Source of the DNA: Chrysochromulina tobinii
Taxonomy: Eukaryota > Haptophyta > Prymnesiales > Chrysochromulinaceae
Assembly: GCA_001275005.1 (NCBI GenBank)
Contig: JWZX01002250.1
Coordinates: 1 to 37,317, forward strand
Direction of reading: 5' to 3'
Length of the DNA: 37,317 bases
A program made the position numbers and the translations under genes. How positions within the stretch are numbered: position 1 is the first letter of the stretch; the number at the start of each line of letters is the position of its first letter. Of this stretch, positions 28,504 to 37,317 are shown piece by piece. Below the pieces are notes generated by a model that saw only the letters and a program-made list of their open reading frames with translations, did no database searches and was not told the origin of the DNA.

Positions 28504-29496
28504 ATGCAGAAAATGCTGTATGGACTTTTCGTAGCAGCATGCCTCGCGCCGGCCGCCGCCGTGATGAACATTGTCCAGACCGCCAACGCCACCGCGGACC
28601 TCTCGACCCTGGTCAAGGCTCTGGCTGCGGCGGGACTGGACGGGACCCTGTCTGGGACCACTCCCTTTACCGTGTTTGCCCCTACCGACCTGGCCTTTGC
28701 CGAGCTGCCTGCGGGAACCCTCTCCTACCTGCTCGACCCAAAGAATGTGCAAAAACTCCAGGCCCTCCTGCTCTACCACGTGCTCAATGGCAACGTCCCG
28801 TCTCTCGACCTGGGCCCGCAGCAGAATGTGTCGACAGTCAATGGCGATCAAGTGCTGGTTGTCACCAACCAGAGCGCACCTGCGCCGTACGGCCGTCTGC
28901 AGGTCTTCGTAAACCAGGCGCAGGTGCAGGCGGCTGACGTCGTGTGCACCAACGGCTTCGTGCACATCATCAACAGCGTACTCCTCCCACCGACGTTCCT
29001 GCACGAGGTCCCTGCGGCTGCGGCCGTGCAGACCGTCGGGCCATCATCGGCGACGATGAACATTGTCCAGACCGCCAACGCCACCGCGGACCTCTCGACC
29101 CTTGTTAAGGCGCTGCAGGCCGCTAGACTCACTGACACGCTCTCCGGACCCGGTCCCTTCACCGTGTTTGCGCCGACCGACCTGGCCTTTGACAAGCTGC
29201 CTGCGGCAACCCTCTCGATTCTGTTCCAGCCGATCAACATCAGAAAGCTTCAGGACCTCCTCCTCTACCATGTGGTATCAGGCACCCTCCGTGCTGCCGA
29301 CTTTGGGCCGCGGCAGAATGTTACGACGGTCAATGGCGATCAAGTGCTGGTCGTCACCAACCAGAGCGCCCCTGCGCCGTACGGCCGTCTGCAGGTCTTC
29401 GTAAACCAGGCGCAGGTGCAGGCGGCTGACGTCGTGTGCACCAACGGCCTCGTGCACATCATCAACAGCGTACTCATCCCGCCGGGGTTCCTTTGA
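28504..29496 (+). CDS. Secreted protein with two fasciclin (FAS1) domains
   Basis: The protein (330 aa, ATG at 28504, no intron) begins with a signal peptide (LYGLFVAACLAPAAAV) and so is exported. Two FAS1 domains follow, each with the H1 motif PFTVFAPTDLAF (about residues 54-65 and 219-230), a YH motif (LLYHVLNG, LLYHVVSG) and the closing VHIINSVL. FAS1 proteins usually mediate adhesion in the cell wall or extracellular matrix. N-glycosylation sites (NATADLS, NQSAP, NVT) are present. There is no GPI-like hydrophobic C-terminus; it ends PPGFL. The two domains share long blocks of almost identical DNA, so the second is a recent copy or has been kept similar by gene conversion. Confidence 0.93.
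   Translation: MQKMLYGLFVAACLAPAAAVMNIVQTANATADLSTLVKALAAAGLDGTLSGTTPFTVFAPTDLAFAELPAGTLSYLLDPKNVQKLQALLLYHVLNGNVPSLDLGPQQNVSTVNGDQVLVVTNQSAPAPYGRLQVFVNQAQVQAADVVCTNGFVHIINSVLLPPTFLHEVPAAAAVQTVGPSSATMNIVQTANATADLSTLVKALQAARLTDTLSGPGPFTVFAPTDLAFDKLPAATLSILFQPINIRKLQDLLLYHVVSGTLRAADFGPRQNVTTVNGDQVLVVTNQSAPAPYGRLQVFVNQAQVQAADVVCTNGLVHIINSVLIPPGFL
28561..29487 (+). repeat. Internal duplication of the FAS1 domain
   Basis: Blocks starting at 28562 and 29056 (ATGAACATTGTCCAGACC onward), and again from about 28838 and 29332 to the domain ends, are nearly identical at DNA level with a spacing of 494-495 bases, while the middle parts differ. Confidence 0.85.
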
Positions 29497-29852
29497 GAGA
29501 CAGGTGCGGCTCCCGGAGCACGAGGAAAGCACGATGACGGAAAGCACGATGTAAGCACGATGACGGGATTCTCTCGCGCATGAACTCGCATGGTCCGAGC
29601 GCGCTTTAATTCCGCTCGCCGTTAGCCGGTGACCAGAATCGAAAAGACAAAAGTCCCGAGCCGAATCAAACCACCACACCGCGGTGCGCGTCGGGTCGCG
29701 CGCCGCGCGCGCGGGCAACGGCCAACCCTCTCGCGTTAGGCAAGAGCGCCGCCCCTGCCCCCTCTCGCGTTGGCCGTAACGCGCAAACGCGGTAAGGCGT
29801 AAGCCGAGCGTTACCGTACGCTATCTTCGTTCCATCAGCCCATCGTTGTCGC
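29497..29852. other. Convergent intergenic region
   Basis: Between the 3' ends of the fasciclin and cupin JmjC genes. It contains short direct repeats (GAAAGCACGATG near 29525-29550; CTCTCGCGTT at about 29727 and 29762) and a CpG-rich core. No gene seen. Confidence 0.45.
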
Positions 29853-31388
29853 TCATGCGTCATCCGAGTCCCAAGCGCGGTCGGAGCCGCCCCAATCGCT
29901 GGGCATATCAGAGACATGGCTCCTGTCGTCCACAAAGTCATGCTCAGTTTCGTCAGGACGGGGCGTTGCATGCGCCAACGAGACCACCTCGTGGCGCGTC
30001 TCCAGCCAGTAGCAGCCCTCTACCGCAGCCTCGGAGCCCATACCGCGCGCGTAAGCAGCCCACGGGATTGCATGCCGCCCACGCACGAGCGGCGCTGTAT
30101 CGGGCATGTCGTCACGTGCGTGCAAATCGAGCTCTGCAAGCGCGGCGGCGGTGGCGGCGGCGCCCGGGTCGGTGACGCCCTCACGACGTGCCGCCATCAG
30201 GGCCAGATCGCGGACGGCCTCATCGCGATTGCTCGCATCGATGAAATTGCCGGCGATCGCCACCGACGGCACGGGGTCGTCGTCAGACTCGCCGTTGACG
30301 ACACGGTGGGGTGCGCCGCCCGGTACGAGCAAGACCTCACCTGCCCGTAGCACATGGTCGACGCGCCGTGCGTGCCGGAGCAGCGGGTAAAGCTCGGGCG
30401 CGCCCTCCATCTCGTCGAGGCTCGGGAAGGTGGGCTCAAGCCGCGGCGCCTCGGGCGCCCAACACGGCGCGAGGCACCAGACGTCGTCGGGGTGGAAGAC
30501 GGTCCACCGCTTGCATCCCTGCAGCTGCGCCATCCAGAAATGTCCCTTCCACTGATCGATGTGGAGCGAGGAGCGCGTACCCGCAGAGCCTACGAAGAGC
30601 GACGGCCACGAGCGAGAAAAGGCGTGCAGTTGACGAGTACGCTGCAGCCAATCGTGGGCAAAATAGTGAGGTATACCCAGGCGCTCGCAAAGCGACGGGA
30701 TCTTGAGTGGGAGGGCGCAGTCGTACAGGTAAGCGCGCGGCTCGCTGCGCTGCTCCACACGAGTCCGTAGTTCTGAGAATGTCATGATCTCAACGCCAGC
30801 GACCGAGCACGAGGCCATGGTCTGTGAGCCGCCGAGGTTGACCGCCACTCGCTTGGCAGCACAGTGCTCCTCGAGCCAGGGCAACGTCCACGGCGCAGGA
30901 TCGGTCATGGACTCCAAGCCCGTGATGACCAGCGGCCGGTACTGCGCCACGTACTCGGCGCGGCATTCTGCCACGCCCAGTCCTGACGCCTCACGCACGT
31001 CCAGTTTGAAGGCGGATCGGCGAGCCAGAGCGGCTGTGTCCTGCTCCGCGGCCGCAGCACGTTCCATCGCAGCTCTGCGCCTTAGGTTCACCTCGTCTTG
31101 GTACGCTTTCGAGACTGCCGCGGCGTCTTCGCACGCCTTCGAGATGACCGCGGCGCTCAGTGGCAGCTGCGAATGCCACTGCCGGCAGCTCGAATCCGCG
31201 GACCGCTCGCTCGTCGCCGCCAGGAAGCTCCGCATTGGGTTGGTGAGACACACAAAGTGAGTTGCGGCGGGTTGGTGAGTCGCTTGCAGGATGCGCGCGA
31301 CGGCACACGCTGCTCGCGTGCTGTCGATCGCCGCTTCCGAGAGCCCGCCCCGCGCCGCGGACCGCCCCTGAGAAACGTATAACAGCAT
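29853..31388 (-). CDS. JmjC cupin-type Fe(II)/2-oxoglutarate hydroxylase
   Basis: A cupin_8/JmjC protein of about 511 residues from ATG 31388. Such enzymes hydroxylate proteins or RNA rather than being classical histone demethylases. The double-stranded beta-helix shows YVAQYRPLVITGLESM, AYLYDCAL, and LFVGSAGTRSSLHIDQWKGHFW with the HxD iron-ligand pair (about 30555). QLQGCKRWTVFHPDD follows, then the second iron histidine in EVLLVPGGAPHRVVN (about 30310-30345). The N-terminus up to an Ala/Arg coiled coil (RRRAAMERAAAAEQD) is poorly defined. A later ATG at 31232 (MRSFLAATSERS) is a good alternative start. The C-terminus is acidic and Trp/Ser-rich. The arrangement resembles JMJD4/JMJD6/FIH-like enzymes, but I cannot choose a subfamily. 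Confidence 0.85.
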   Translation of the reverse strand: MLLYVSQGRSAARGGLSEAAIDSTRAACAVARILQATHQPAATHFVCLTNPMRSFLAATSERSADSSCRQWHSQLPLSAAVISKACEDAAAVSKAYQDEVNLRRRAAMERAAAAEQDTAALARRSAFKLDVREASGLGVAECRAEYVAQYRPLVITGLESMTDPAPWTLPWLEEHCAAKRVAVNLGGSQTMASCSVAGVEIMTFSELRTRVEQRSEPRAYLYDCALPLKIPSLCERLGIPHYFAHDWLQRTRQLHAFSRSWPSLFVGSAGTRSSLHIDQWKGHFWMAQLQGCKRWTVFHPDDVWCLAPCWAPEAPRLEPTFPSLDEMEGAPELYPLLRHARRVDHVLRAGEVLLVPGGAPHRVVNGESDDDPVPSVAIAGNFIDASNRDEAVRDLALMAARREGVTDPGAAATAAALAELDLHARDDMPDTAPLVRGRHAIPWAAYARGMGSEAAVEGCYWLETRHEVVSLAHATPRPDETEHDFVDDRSHVSDMPSDWGGSDRAWDSDDA

Positions 31389-31650
31389 CTTGTGTTTTCG
31401 TTGAAGATAAGGCACAACATGGAAGATCCACCCATGGTCCGAGTACGTTGGTCTGAACGCATCAGCACAGACGGGACACAGTCAAACGCCGGTCACACGT
31501 CTCTTTTTGGTATTGTTCACAGCACGATCTCGTTGCCTTTCCCGCTCCTGGCGGGGAAGACGGCCGTGAACATCTGCGCAAGAACACGCGACAAGTGGGG
31601 ATTAGCGGGCGCGAGAGACGAAACAATCATGCAGGGAAGCAACGGCTGTG
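31389..31650. other. Intergenic region between two minus-strand genes
   Basis: Short stretch with the promoter side of the cupin JmjC gene and the 3' end of the SHIPPO gene. No gene seen. Confidence 0.4.
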
Positions 31651-33600
31651 CTACTCGCATACCGTACGGAACGAGGTGGACATGAAGGAAGCATCATTGC
31701 CCAATTCGGCGCGTGCCGCCACCTTGTTGGACATCTCATGCTTTTCGCCCGACGCAGTCAGCATCGGATCGTATGACCCCGGGCCCACCTTCTCGCCCGT
31801 CTCGCAGTCATCGCCCGTGCCGTCCAGACGGTCGGCGGTGTACTTGCTGTCTCGGCCCGTCATGAGACGCAAGATGTTGTGCTCGTCTGGCTCCTGCGTC
31901 GAATACTTTGGGTCGTACGAGCCTGGGCCAGGCACGTATGCGTTGGGCAGCACGATATCCGAGCGCTTGGTCGCCGACGCGAACACAGCCATCTTCATCG
32001 TCTCCGCGCCATGGAGAACCGCCATGTTGGTCTCCCAGCCCTGCTCCGTCACCTTGGGTTCGTACTCCAACGGCCCAGGCGTCTCCTCGACGCCCGTGAG
32101 CTTTGACTGCGAGAGCCCGGGCTTGGTGATCGCGTTGCTCAGCTTCAGCACGCGTTCCTCGATAGACCCGAAGCCGCCCTTGCCGGCCTTCATCGTCGGG
32201 TTGAACGTCTGCTTCGATTGGTCGATCAGCTCGCGACCGTGTGACGGGTTGTACGCGCCGACCTCCGTCATCTGCGCTGGCTCGCTCCAGGCTGATACGC
32301 GGTTGATCGCAGTCTCCGACTCGCGCGCCTTCTCTTTCACGTTGAACCCGGCCTTTCCGTCCTTGATCATCTTGTTGAAGGTCTCCTTCGACGACGCATC
32401 TGACGTCAGCCCGGAACCCAACTCGGTCACCTTCGGATCGTAGGCACCCGGACCCGGCACCGCCTCTGCCACTGACGCCGTGCCGTGGTGCGTCTCCCAA
32501 GGCAGCTGGTGCAGCGGTCCCGTTGCAGTGAAGCCAAGGGGATTCGAGTCCGGCTTCGCCTTCTTGTACATCGACGTGCGCTCGGTCAGCTTGGACGCCT
32601 GGCCGGCGATCGAGTCGAAGGCGCCCGACGCATTCAGCATCGGATCGTATGACCCCGGGCCCACCTTCTCGCCCGTCTCGCAGTCATCGCCCGTGCCGTC
32701 CAGACGGTCGGCGGTGTACTTGCTGTCTCGGCCCGTCATGAGACGCAAGATGTTGTGCTCGTCTGGCTCCTGTGTCGAATACTTCGGGTCGTACGCGCCC
32801 GGACCAGGGTTGGCTGCGTTGTGCAGCACGATACTCGCGCGCTGGGTCAGAGAGCGAAAGACGGCCGAGGGGCCGAATTGCTGGAATCGTGCCGAGACGA
32901 GCGCAGTCATGTTATTCACGAAGCCTGTCTCTGTCACCTTGGGTTCGTACTCCAACGGCCCAGGCGTCTCCTCGACGCCCGTGAGCTTTGACTGCGAGAG
33001 CCCGGGCTTGGTGATCGCGTTGCTCAGCTTTAGCACGCGCGCCTCGTGGCCGATGAAGCCCAGATGTCCGTCTGCGGACTTTTTGTTGATCGATCGAGCT
33101 GCTTGCTTGGCGAGGGACAGAACGGTTTGCATCTCATAGGAGTCAGGACTTGGGTTGGGGTGCACTGTCGTCGGGTCCAGCCCCGAGGCTACGCGCCCTT
33201 CGCGTTTGGTTCTGGATCCGAACGCTGAAGTCCCCGCGAGCCTAAGTTGATCCATCAGCATCCGGGCTGGGTCGTAAGCACCCGGGCCGGGCGTGACAGA
33301 ACGTGCACTCCGCGCTGCCAGCCGCTTTTCGTCGATCTTTGCGCGCTCCGTGGGGCTGAGCTGAGGAGACGTGGGCCGCGCAAGGCTCGACGGCGGTGAT
33401 GGCGATCTTTCCGTAGTTGGCCGCTCATCTGATTGAATTTGCTTTGGAGAGCCATGGCTGCGCTTGGTCGGTGATTTTGACCGTGCGGTGGGCGACTGCG
33501 ACCGTGAGGTGGGCGAACGTGCGGCGCGTGCGCTTTTCAAATTGAAGAGAGTCGTGTCCCCCTTGGCGCGACGCGCGCGTGCGTCGTCGCCAGCAGTCAT
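31651..33600 (-). CDS. SHIPPO/STPGR-repeat flagellar protein
   Basis: From the ATG at 33600 the protein has 649 residues. It carries many short PGPGxYDP units (TPGPGAYDPARM, PGPGAYDPKYST, VGPGSYDPML, VPGPGAYDPKV, PGPGSYDPKY), the SHIPPO or STPGR repeat found in ODF3 and related sperm and flagellar proteins that bind microtubules. The N-terminus is basic and Ser/Pro-rich with SPTxRSxSP units, likely phosphorylated and microtubule-binding. Two large blocks are almost identical at DNA level about 880 bases apart. No intron is needed. An in-frame extension upstream to 33726 lacks an ATG. Together with the NME7-like and MIP-like genes it points to an axoneme. Confidence 0.9.
   Translation of the reverse strand: MTAGDDARARRAKGDTTLFNLKSARAARSPTSRSQSPTARSKSPTKRSHGSPKQIQSDERPTTERSPSPPSSLARPTSPQLSPTERAKIDEKRLAARSARSVTPGPGAYDPARMLMDQLRLAGTSAFGSRTKREGRVASGLDPTTVHPNPSPDSYEMQTVLSLAKQAARSINKKSADGHLGFIGHEARVLKLSNAITKPGLSQSKLTGVEETPGPLEYEPKVTETGFVNNMTALVSARFQQFGPSAVFRSLTQRASIVLHNAANPGPGAYDPKYSTQEPDEHNILRLMTGRDSKYTADRLDGTGDDCETGEKVGPGSYDPMLNASGAFDSIAGQASKLTERTSMYKKAKPDSNPLGFTATGPLHQLPWETHHGTASVAEAVPGPGAYDPKVTELGSGLTSDASSKETFNKMIKDGKAGFNVKEKARESETAINRVSAWSEPAQMTEVGAYNPSHGRELIDQSKQTFNPTMKAGKGGFGSIEERVLKLSNAITKPGLSQSKLTGVEETPGPLEYEPKVTEQGWETNMAVLHGAETMKMAVFASATKRSDIVLPNAYVPGPGSYDPKYSTQEPDEHNILRLMTGRDSKYTADRLDGTGDDCETGEKVGPGSYDPMLTASGEKHEMSNKVAARAELGNDASFMSTSFRTVCE
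31760..33030 (-). repeat. Internal duplication in the SHIPPO gene
   Basis: About 31760-31935 matches 32636-32811 (offset 876), and about 32048-32150 matches 32933-33035 (offset 885), nearly base for base. The offsets are multiples of three, and the sequence between the blocks differs. Confidence 0.9.
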
Positions 33601-33792
33601 GCCGTGGGCCGAGCGTGCTGCCGAACGCAGCACGGCCCGGCTCTGAGGCAGTGGGCGCGACCATGTCCTACCCCAAAGAAGTTCGCGAAAGAAGTTTGAG
33701 AAACGCCTCAAATCCCAGCAGCTCAAATTCCTAATCAGTCTCTCATCCGGATTGAACCTCTTTGGATTTCTAGAAACACCGCGCTGGGACCG

Positions 33793-35913
33793 TCACGTGG
33801 GCTCGGTGACCTCGGTCTCCATCGTTTCCTCGACCTCGTACGCCTCCTCCGCCTCGTCCAGCTCCATGGCCACCAGCTCGACCGTGCCGTCCTTCGTGTG
33901 TGTCGCCTTAGATGGCGGCTCGCCCTTGACCTTCTTGGCACGCGGCTTGCCTGCCGAAGCCGTCTGCCTGCCACAAGTGTGTGGCCGGTGCCGACCCAAA
34001 CAAGCGACGCAACGCTTCGGGTCAAAGGGTTGCTGCCCTAGTTGCTGCCGCGGTGCCCGTGGCGTGGCGGGCGATTTTCTATTGTGGCTCGTAGCGCTCG
34101 AGGCCGCGGCCGCAACGGCGTCCGAAGGCGCACTGCTCGTCGCCAGCGGGGGACGTCCAGGCTTGCTGGGCATTTCGCCAAGGCGCGCGATGTGCGAGAG
34201 AGGCACCCGGTGCACATCGTGCCGGCCAGGTGGCACCGCCACAGCATCAAAGGTCACGTCCCCATGGGTCCCCAGCGCCCCCAGCGCGGTCGACTCGGGC
34301 GCTGCCGCGGGCGCCTCTGGCGCTCTCTGATCGACGCCTTGGGCAAGGACGACCTCGGGTTGCCGGTCAGAGCGGCCTATGATCCGTACACGGAAGTCGG
34401 CGAGCTGCCACGCGGTGCGGCCCCACGCAGCGCTGAGCGCCTCGTCGCGCGTGAGCCATACCACCGCACCGGGCTGCCGCTCGTCCTGCACCGCCGCCAC
34501 CTCTGCGGCCGCCGCGGCGGCCGCCTCATCTGCCCTGCGTGTCTCCTCCGTATCACCCATGGGCTCTGTCACCGCCGCCTCGGCCCTCTCCATCGCCACG
34601 TCGCAGTCGACGCCGTCAGCCTTCTCACCCGTGGCCGCCTCGTCCTCTTCATCTTCTTCGTGCATGGAGACGAGCAGCACCTCATCGGCGGCGCTTTCTC
34701 CGTCGCCCGCCGACGAGCCCGGCGCCGCCTCTGCCGCCTCCGCTCCCCCCGCCCCTTCCTCGTCATTCGTTGTTGCCGCCGCCGCCAGCTCCATTGACGT
34801 CGAGTCGGCCGCGGCGGCGGCAGTGAGGTCCACCTCCATCGGCTTCCTCGCGTCATAGGCAGCCACTTCCACTAGCCACGCCTCGCGCAGCGCCTTGGCC
34901 TGCGCCTCCCACTGAGCCTTGGTCGCCGCATCGAGGGCACGCCAGCGCTGCCCGAGCTCGACTGCGAGCTCACGCCCCTTGAGAGTTGAGAGCGCGTCGT
35001 CGTGGGCGTTACCCAATATGGGAGCGTTGACCTTCCGCAGCTCGGCCTGCCAGAGCATGTATGAGGTGAGTGGCTGCTTCGGACGGTTGGGGTCGACGGC
35101 AGGCTTGGTCTTCTTGGCCTCGTCCGCCGCCGCCTTGGCCGCTGCCCTCGCCTCTTCCTTGATTGCCCTGGCCGCCGCCTTCGCCTCGGCCAGCTCACGC
35201 GCCTTTGCCGCCTTCGCCTCGGCCAGCTCACGCGCCTTTGCCGCCTTGAGCTCTGCTGCCTCGCGCGCCTTTGCCGCTTTGGTGTTGGCTGCCTCGCGCG
35301 CCCTCGCTGCCTTGACCTCTGCCACCTTGCGCTCGCGCGCCGCCTTGATCTCGGCCTTGGCAGCACATGCCTTCTTCGCGGCGACGATGTCGAGTCGCTG
35401 CCCGTGCGAGTTCAACTCCTTGGCTCGGTTGTAAGCGAGCTCGGCTGCGGCCGCTTCACGCGCTTTGGCGGTCGCCTCGCGCGTGCGCCTGGCGAGCTCG
35501 TCGGCGGCCGCAAGACCGTCCGAAACTGCCGCCGCCGCAATCTCGGCGCCGAGCGCCACAGCATCCTCGGCAGCCGACCCCTCCTTGGACGTGGTGTCTT
35601 TGGGCGTGGTGCTCGCCTTTGCTTTGCCTCCTCTCTCGGCCACCTTCTTGAGCGCCTTCTTCTCGGCCGCCGCCTTCTCCGCCGCCGCCTCGGCCGCATC
35701 CTCTGCGAGCAGACGCATCCAAGTGTCGAGAACCAGAGGACAGTCTGCGAGCGAAGCAGCGGGCTCCCACGTCGCATCTTCGATCGGCCATCCCTTCCAT
35801 TTGACCAGAAACATCTTCATGGTCGTGCAGCCGACCACCTCCGCAGAGCGGGTCATGGCGGCCACGAGCGCCTCGGCCACCGCAACGTCAGCCACCTCCT
35901 CCCCCAGCGCGAT

Positions 35914-35949
<36 letters not shown>

Positions 35950-36367
35950 TTTGCCCGTGCAGTCCACTTCCATCGATTGCACCGGTCCCAGAGTGGCGAT
36001 GGGCTGGGTGGGGGCGGCGGTGGGCCAGCGCGAGACCGTTTGTTCCTCGAGGATGCGTTCCACCTCATACTCCACCTCTTTGACCTCGCCCTCGACGACT
36101 TTGCACCTGCCGCCGTGCTTGTCTGCGCGCATGCACCCCTGCGTCTTGCAGCACCCCCCAAGCCATAGGGGCACCACCGCCACAGGTGGTTCGGCCGACG
36201 GCGCACCCACGGCGATGGCGGCAGAGTCGGCCGCGGCCGCGACCGCATCGCGCTGCTTTCGCTCGCGTTGCGTGCGCTCGCGCTGCTCGCGTAGGGTGCG
36301 TTGGCGCTCGGTCTCATGCTCTTGCCGCTCGCGCTCTTGCCGCTCGCGCTCTCGCCGCTGCTCGTCT

Positions 36368-36408
<41 letters not shown>

Positions 36409-37284
36409 TTCCGAAAAGAGCCGCTCGCGACCGACAGCCGCCAGAGCCGCGTGCGCCTCCGCCGCCGCCGCCGCCTCCGCCGCCGCCGCCCGGCGCTTCG
36501 AGACAGGCTCCTTGAGCACGAGACCGCACACCTCGCACTCGAGCCGGCGAACGTGGTTCTCTTCACCGCAGCGCGGGCACGGGCGCGAAAAGTTTAAGCG
36601 CTTCGGCCGGCGCTCACGGCGCTCGGCGCTCGCGACGGCGCCATGAGCGGCGGCGTCAGAAGCGGCGGCGGGGGCAGAAACGTCACCGCCGCCGCTGCTC
36701 GCCCCCGCAGCGCCGTCGGCGTCTGTCAGCGGATAGCCAGAGGCCCCATGCAGTGCTCCATGCAGTGACCAGTGCGCCTCGGCAACCGACGACTCGAGGC
36801 TCGCACGCGCGCGCTTGCTGCCCGCGCCCCGGCTGCCTCCATGACCCCCATGGCTGCCGCGCCCATGGCTGCCGCGCCCATGGCTGCCGCGCCCATGGCT
36901 GCGAAGCGGCGCATCCGTGCCTAGCGCCGGCAATGCCCTCGGAACGGCGGGGCGTGGCGGCGCGGCAAGTCCCGCCTGCCTCGCCTCGAGCCGCTCGAGG
37001 GCGCGGATCATCCGGTTGACACATGCCTCGACAGCATGGCGCGTGAGCTTCTCCTCATGCCCCAAACGAGCCTCCTCGAGGACCCGCTGCCGCTGCTGCT
37101 GAATGAAGCGCTCGCTCGACACAGCGCTCGCGCCGAAGCAGCTGAGGCAGCTCTCCTCGTGAGAGGCAGCGTTGGCGCCACAGCCGCCGCAGGCGATCTT
37201 GTCTGCGCCTGCGCCGCCGCTGCTGGCGCCCATCACGGCGCCCATCGCGAAGAGCTCGCCACCGCCGCCCGTGCCGCTCGACAT
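33793..37284 (-). CDS. Chromodomain and HMG-box nuclear protein with zinc-binding motifs
   Basis: The ATG at 37284 gives 1,163 residues if unspliced. In order there are a Cys motif (CGGCGANAASHEESCLSC), a SHGRG repeat, and a zinc-ribbon-like PCPRCGEENHVRRLECEVCG (about 36525-36585). An acidic run and a long Arg/Glu coiled coil follow, then a chromodomain in two pieces: EYEVERILEEQ at about 36040-36075 and FLVKWKGWPIEDATWEP at about 35765-35815. Next come Ala/Lys-rich helices, an HMG box (about 34845-35095; RPKQPLTSYMLWQAELR ... LGQRWRALDAATKAQWE ... AYDARKP), an acidic region, and a C-terminal Cys motif (CVACLGRHRPHTC) before a basic stretch. Chromodomains read methyl-lysine and HMG boxes bend DNA, so a chromatin role is expected. 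The chromodomain gap may be an in-frame intron (36036-35839). Confidence 0.85.
35839..36036 (-). other. Possible in-frame intron within the chromodomain
   Basis: A 198-base GT-AG interval (donor GTCTCG, acceptor GCGGAG) has no stop and would join EEQT to VVGCTTMKMFLVKWKGW. It encodes a poly-Asp run. Donor and acceptor are weaker than in the other introns here, so a true protein insertion remains possible. Confidence 0.45.
35917..35949. repeat. GTC/GAC repeat (poly-Asp)
   Basis: Eleven perfect triplets encode Asp on the minus strand, inside the possible chromodomain intron. Confidence 0.95.
36361..36412. repeat. Acidic 6-base repeat (Glu-Asp)
   Basis: A TCCTCG unit repeats to encode alternating Glu-Asp on the minus strand between the zinc ribbon and the coiled coil of the chromodomain protein. 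Confidence 0.9.
36847..36900. repeat. 15-base coding repeat (SHGRG)
   Basis: Three perfect units of CCCATGGCTGCCGCG plus a partial fourth encode GSHGR repeats on the minus strand near the N-terminus of the chromodomain protein. Confidence 0.95.
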
Positions 37285-37317
37285 AGCGCTCACGCTATCT
37301 GCATGGCACGCGCCGGA

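Noticed and set aside
35404-36646. Plus-strand frames opposite the chromodomain gene
   Set aside because: They are Ser/Arg-rich shadows of Ala/Glu/Asp-rich coding sequence with no recognisable fold.
1-37317. Bacterial, phage or viral origin of the window
   Set aside because: Spliced eukaryotic gene families, divergent promoters and the absence of operon-like spacing or ribosome binding sites argue against it.

Overview
This window is a compact, GC-rich eukaryotic nuclear segment. The gene families it carries (KDM5-type and cupin-type JmjC proteins, a chromodomain/HMG-box protein, UBC and RING ubiquitin genes, a purple acid phosphatase, a mitochondrial carrier, NME7 and SHIPPO axonemal proteins) are eukaryotic, and the conserved frames are broken by short introns of about 80-250 bp. 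The axonemal genes imply a cell with a motile flagellum. GC-rich codons, Ala/Gly/Gln-rich low-complexity inserts, small introns and tight spacing fit a unicellular flagellated alga such as a haptophyte. That placement is inference. Nothing bacterial or viral was seen, and no tRNA, rRNA, CRISPR array or complete transposon was recognised.

Layout from left to right. A minus-strand RluA-type pseudouridine synthase (299-1471) and a minus-strand NME7-like axonemal protein (1647-2994) lie back to back with a large plus-strand gene (3238-9245). That gene joins FG-GAP repeats, a membrane segment, ankyrin repeats and a six-helix TRP-like channel. Next come an unrecognised acidic protein (minus, 9712-10518), an ARM/HEAT-like protein (plus, 10693-11871), a small likely microtubule-inner protein (plus, 12049-12483), an SLC25 carrier (minus, 13161-14147), a coiled-coil protein in two frames (plus, 14282-15165) and an unrecognised basic protein (minus, 15612-16289).

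The middle holds a two-exon, membrane-anchored purple acid phosphatase (minus, 16524-18462) divergent from a four-exon SIP5/DA2-type RING protein with ubiquitin-interacting motifs (plus, 18763-21496). A UBE2Q-like E2 with a RanBP2-type zinc finger follows (plus, 22091-22975), then a cold-shock/CCCH RNA-binding protein (plus, 23680-24684). The right third has a KDM5-type demethylase (plus, 25587-28120), a secreted two-domain fasciclin protein (plus, 28504-29496), a cupin JmjC hydroxylase (minus, 29853-31388), a SHIPPO-repeat protein (minus, 31651-33600) and a chromodomain/HMG-box protein (minus, 33793-37284).

These genes do not form one pathway. Three themes recur: axoneme/microtubule proteins (NME7, the 12 kb protein, SHIPPO), chromatin and hydroxylation (KDM5-like, cupin JmjC, chromodomain/HMG), and ubiquitin (RING-UIM and zinc-finger E2, neighbours on one strand). 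The observations most worth a second look are the FG-GAP/ankyrin/TRP fusion, a KDM5 intron whose 5' end copies the start of the next exon, two one-base frame changes at or beside CAG-repeat tracts, and conserved domains interrupted by low-complexity DNA.
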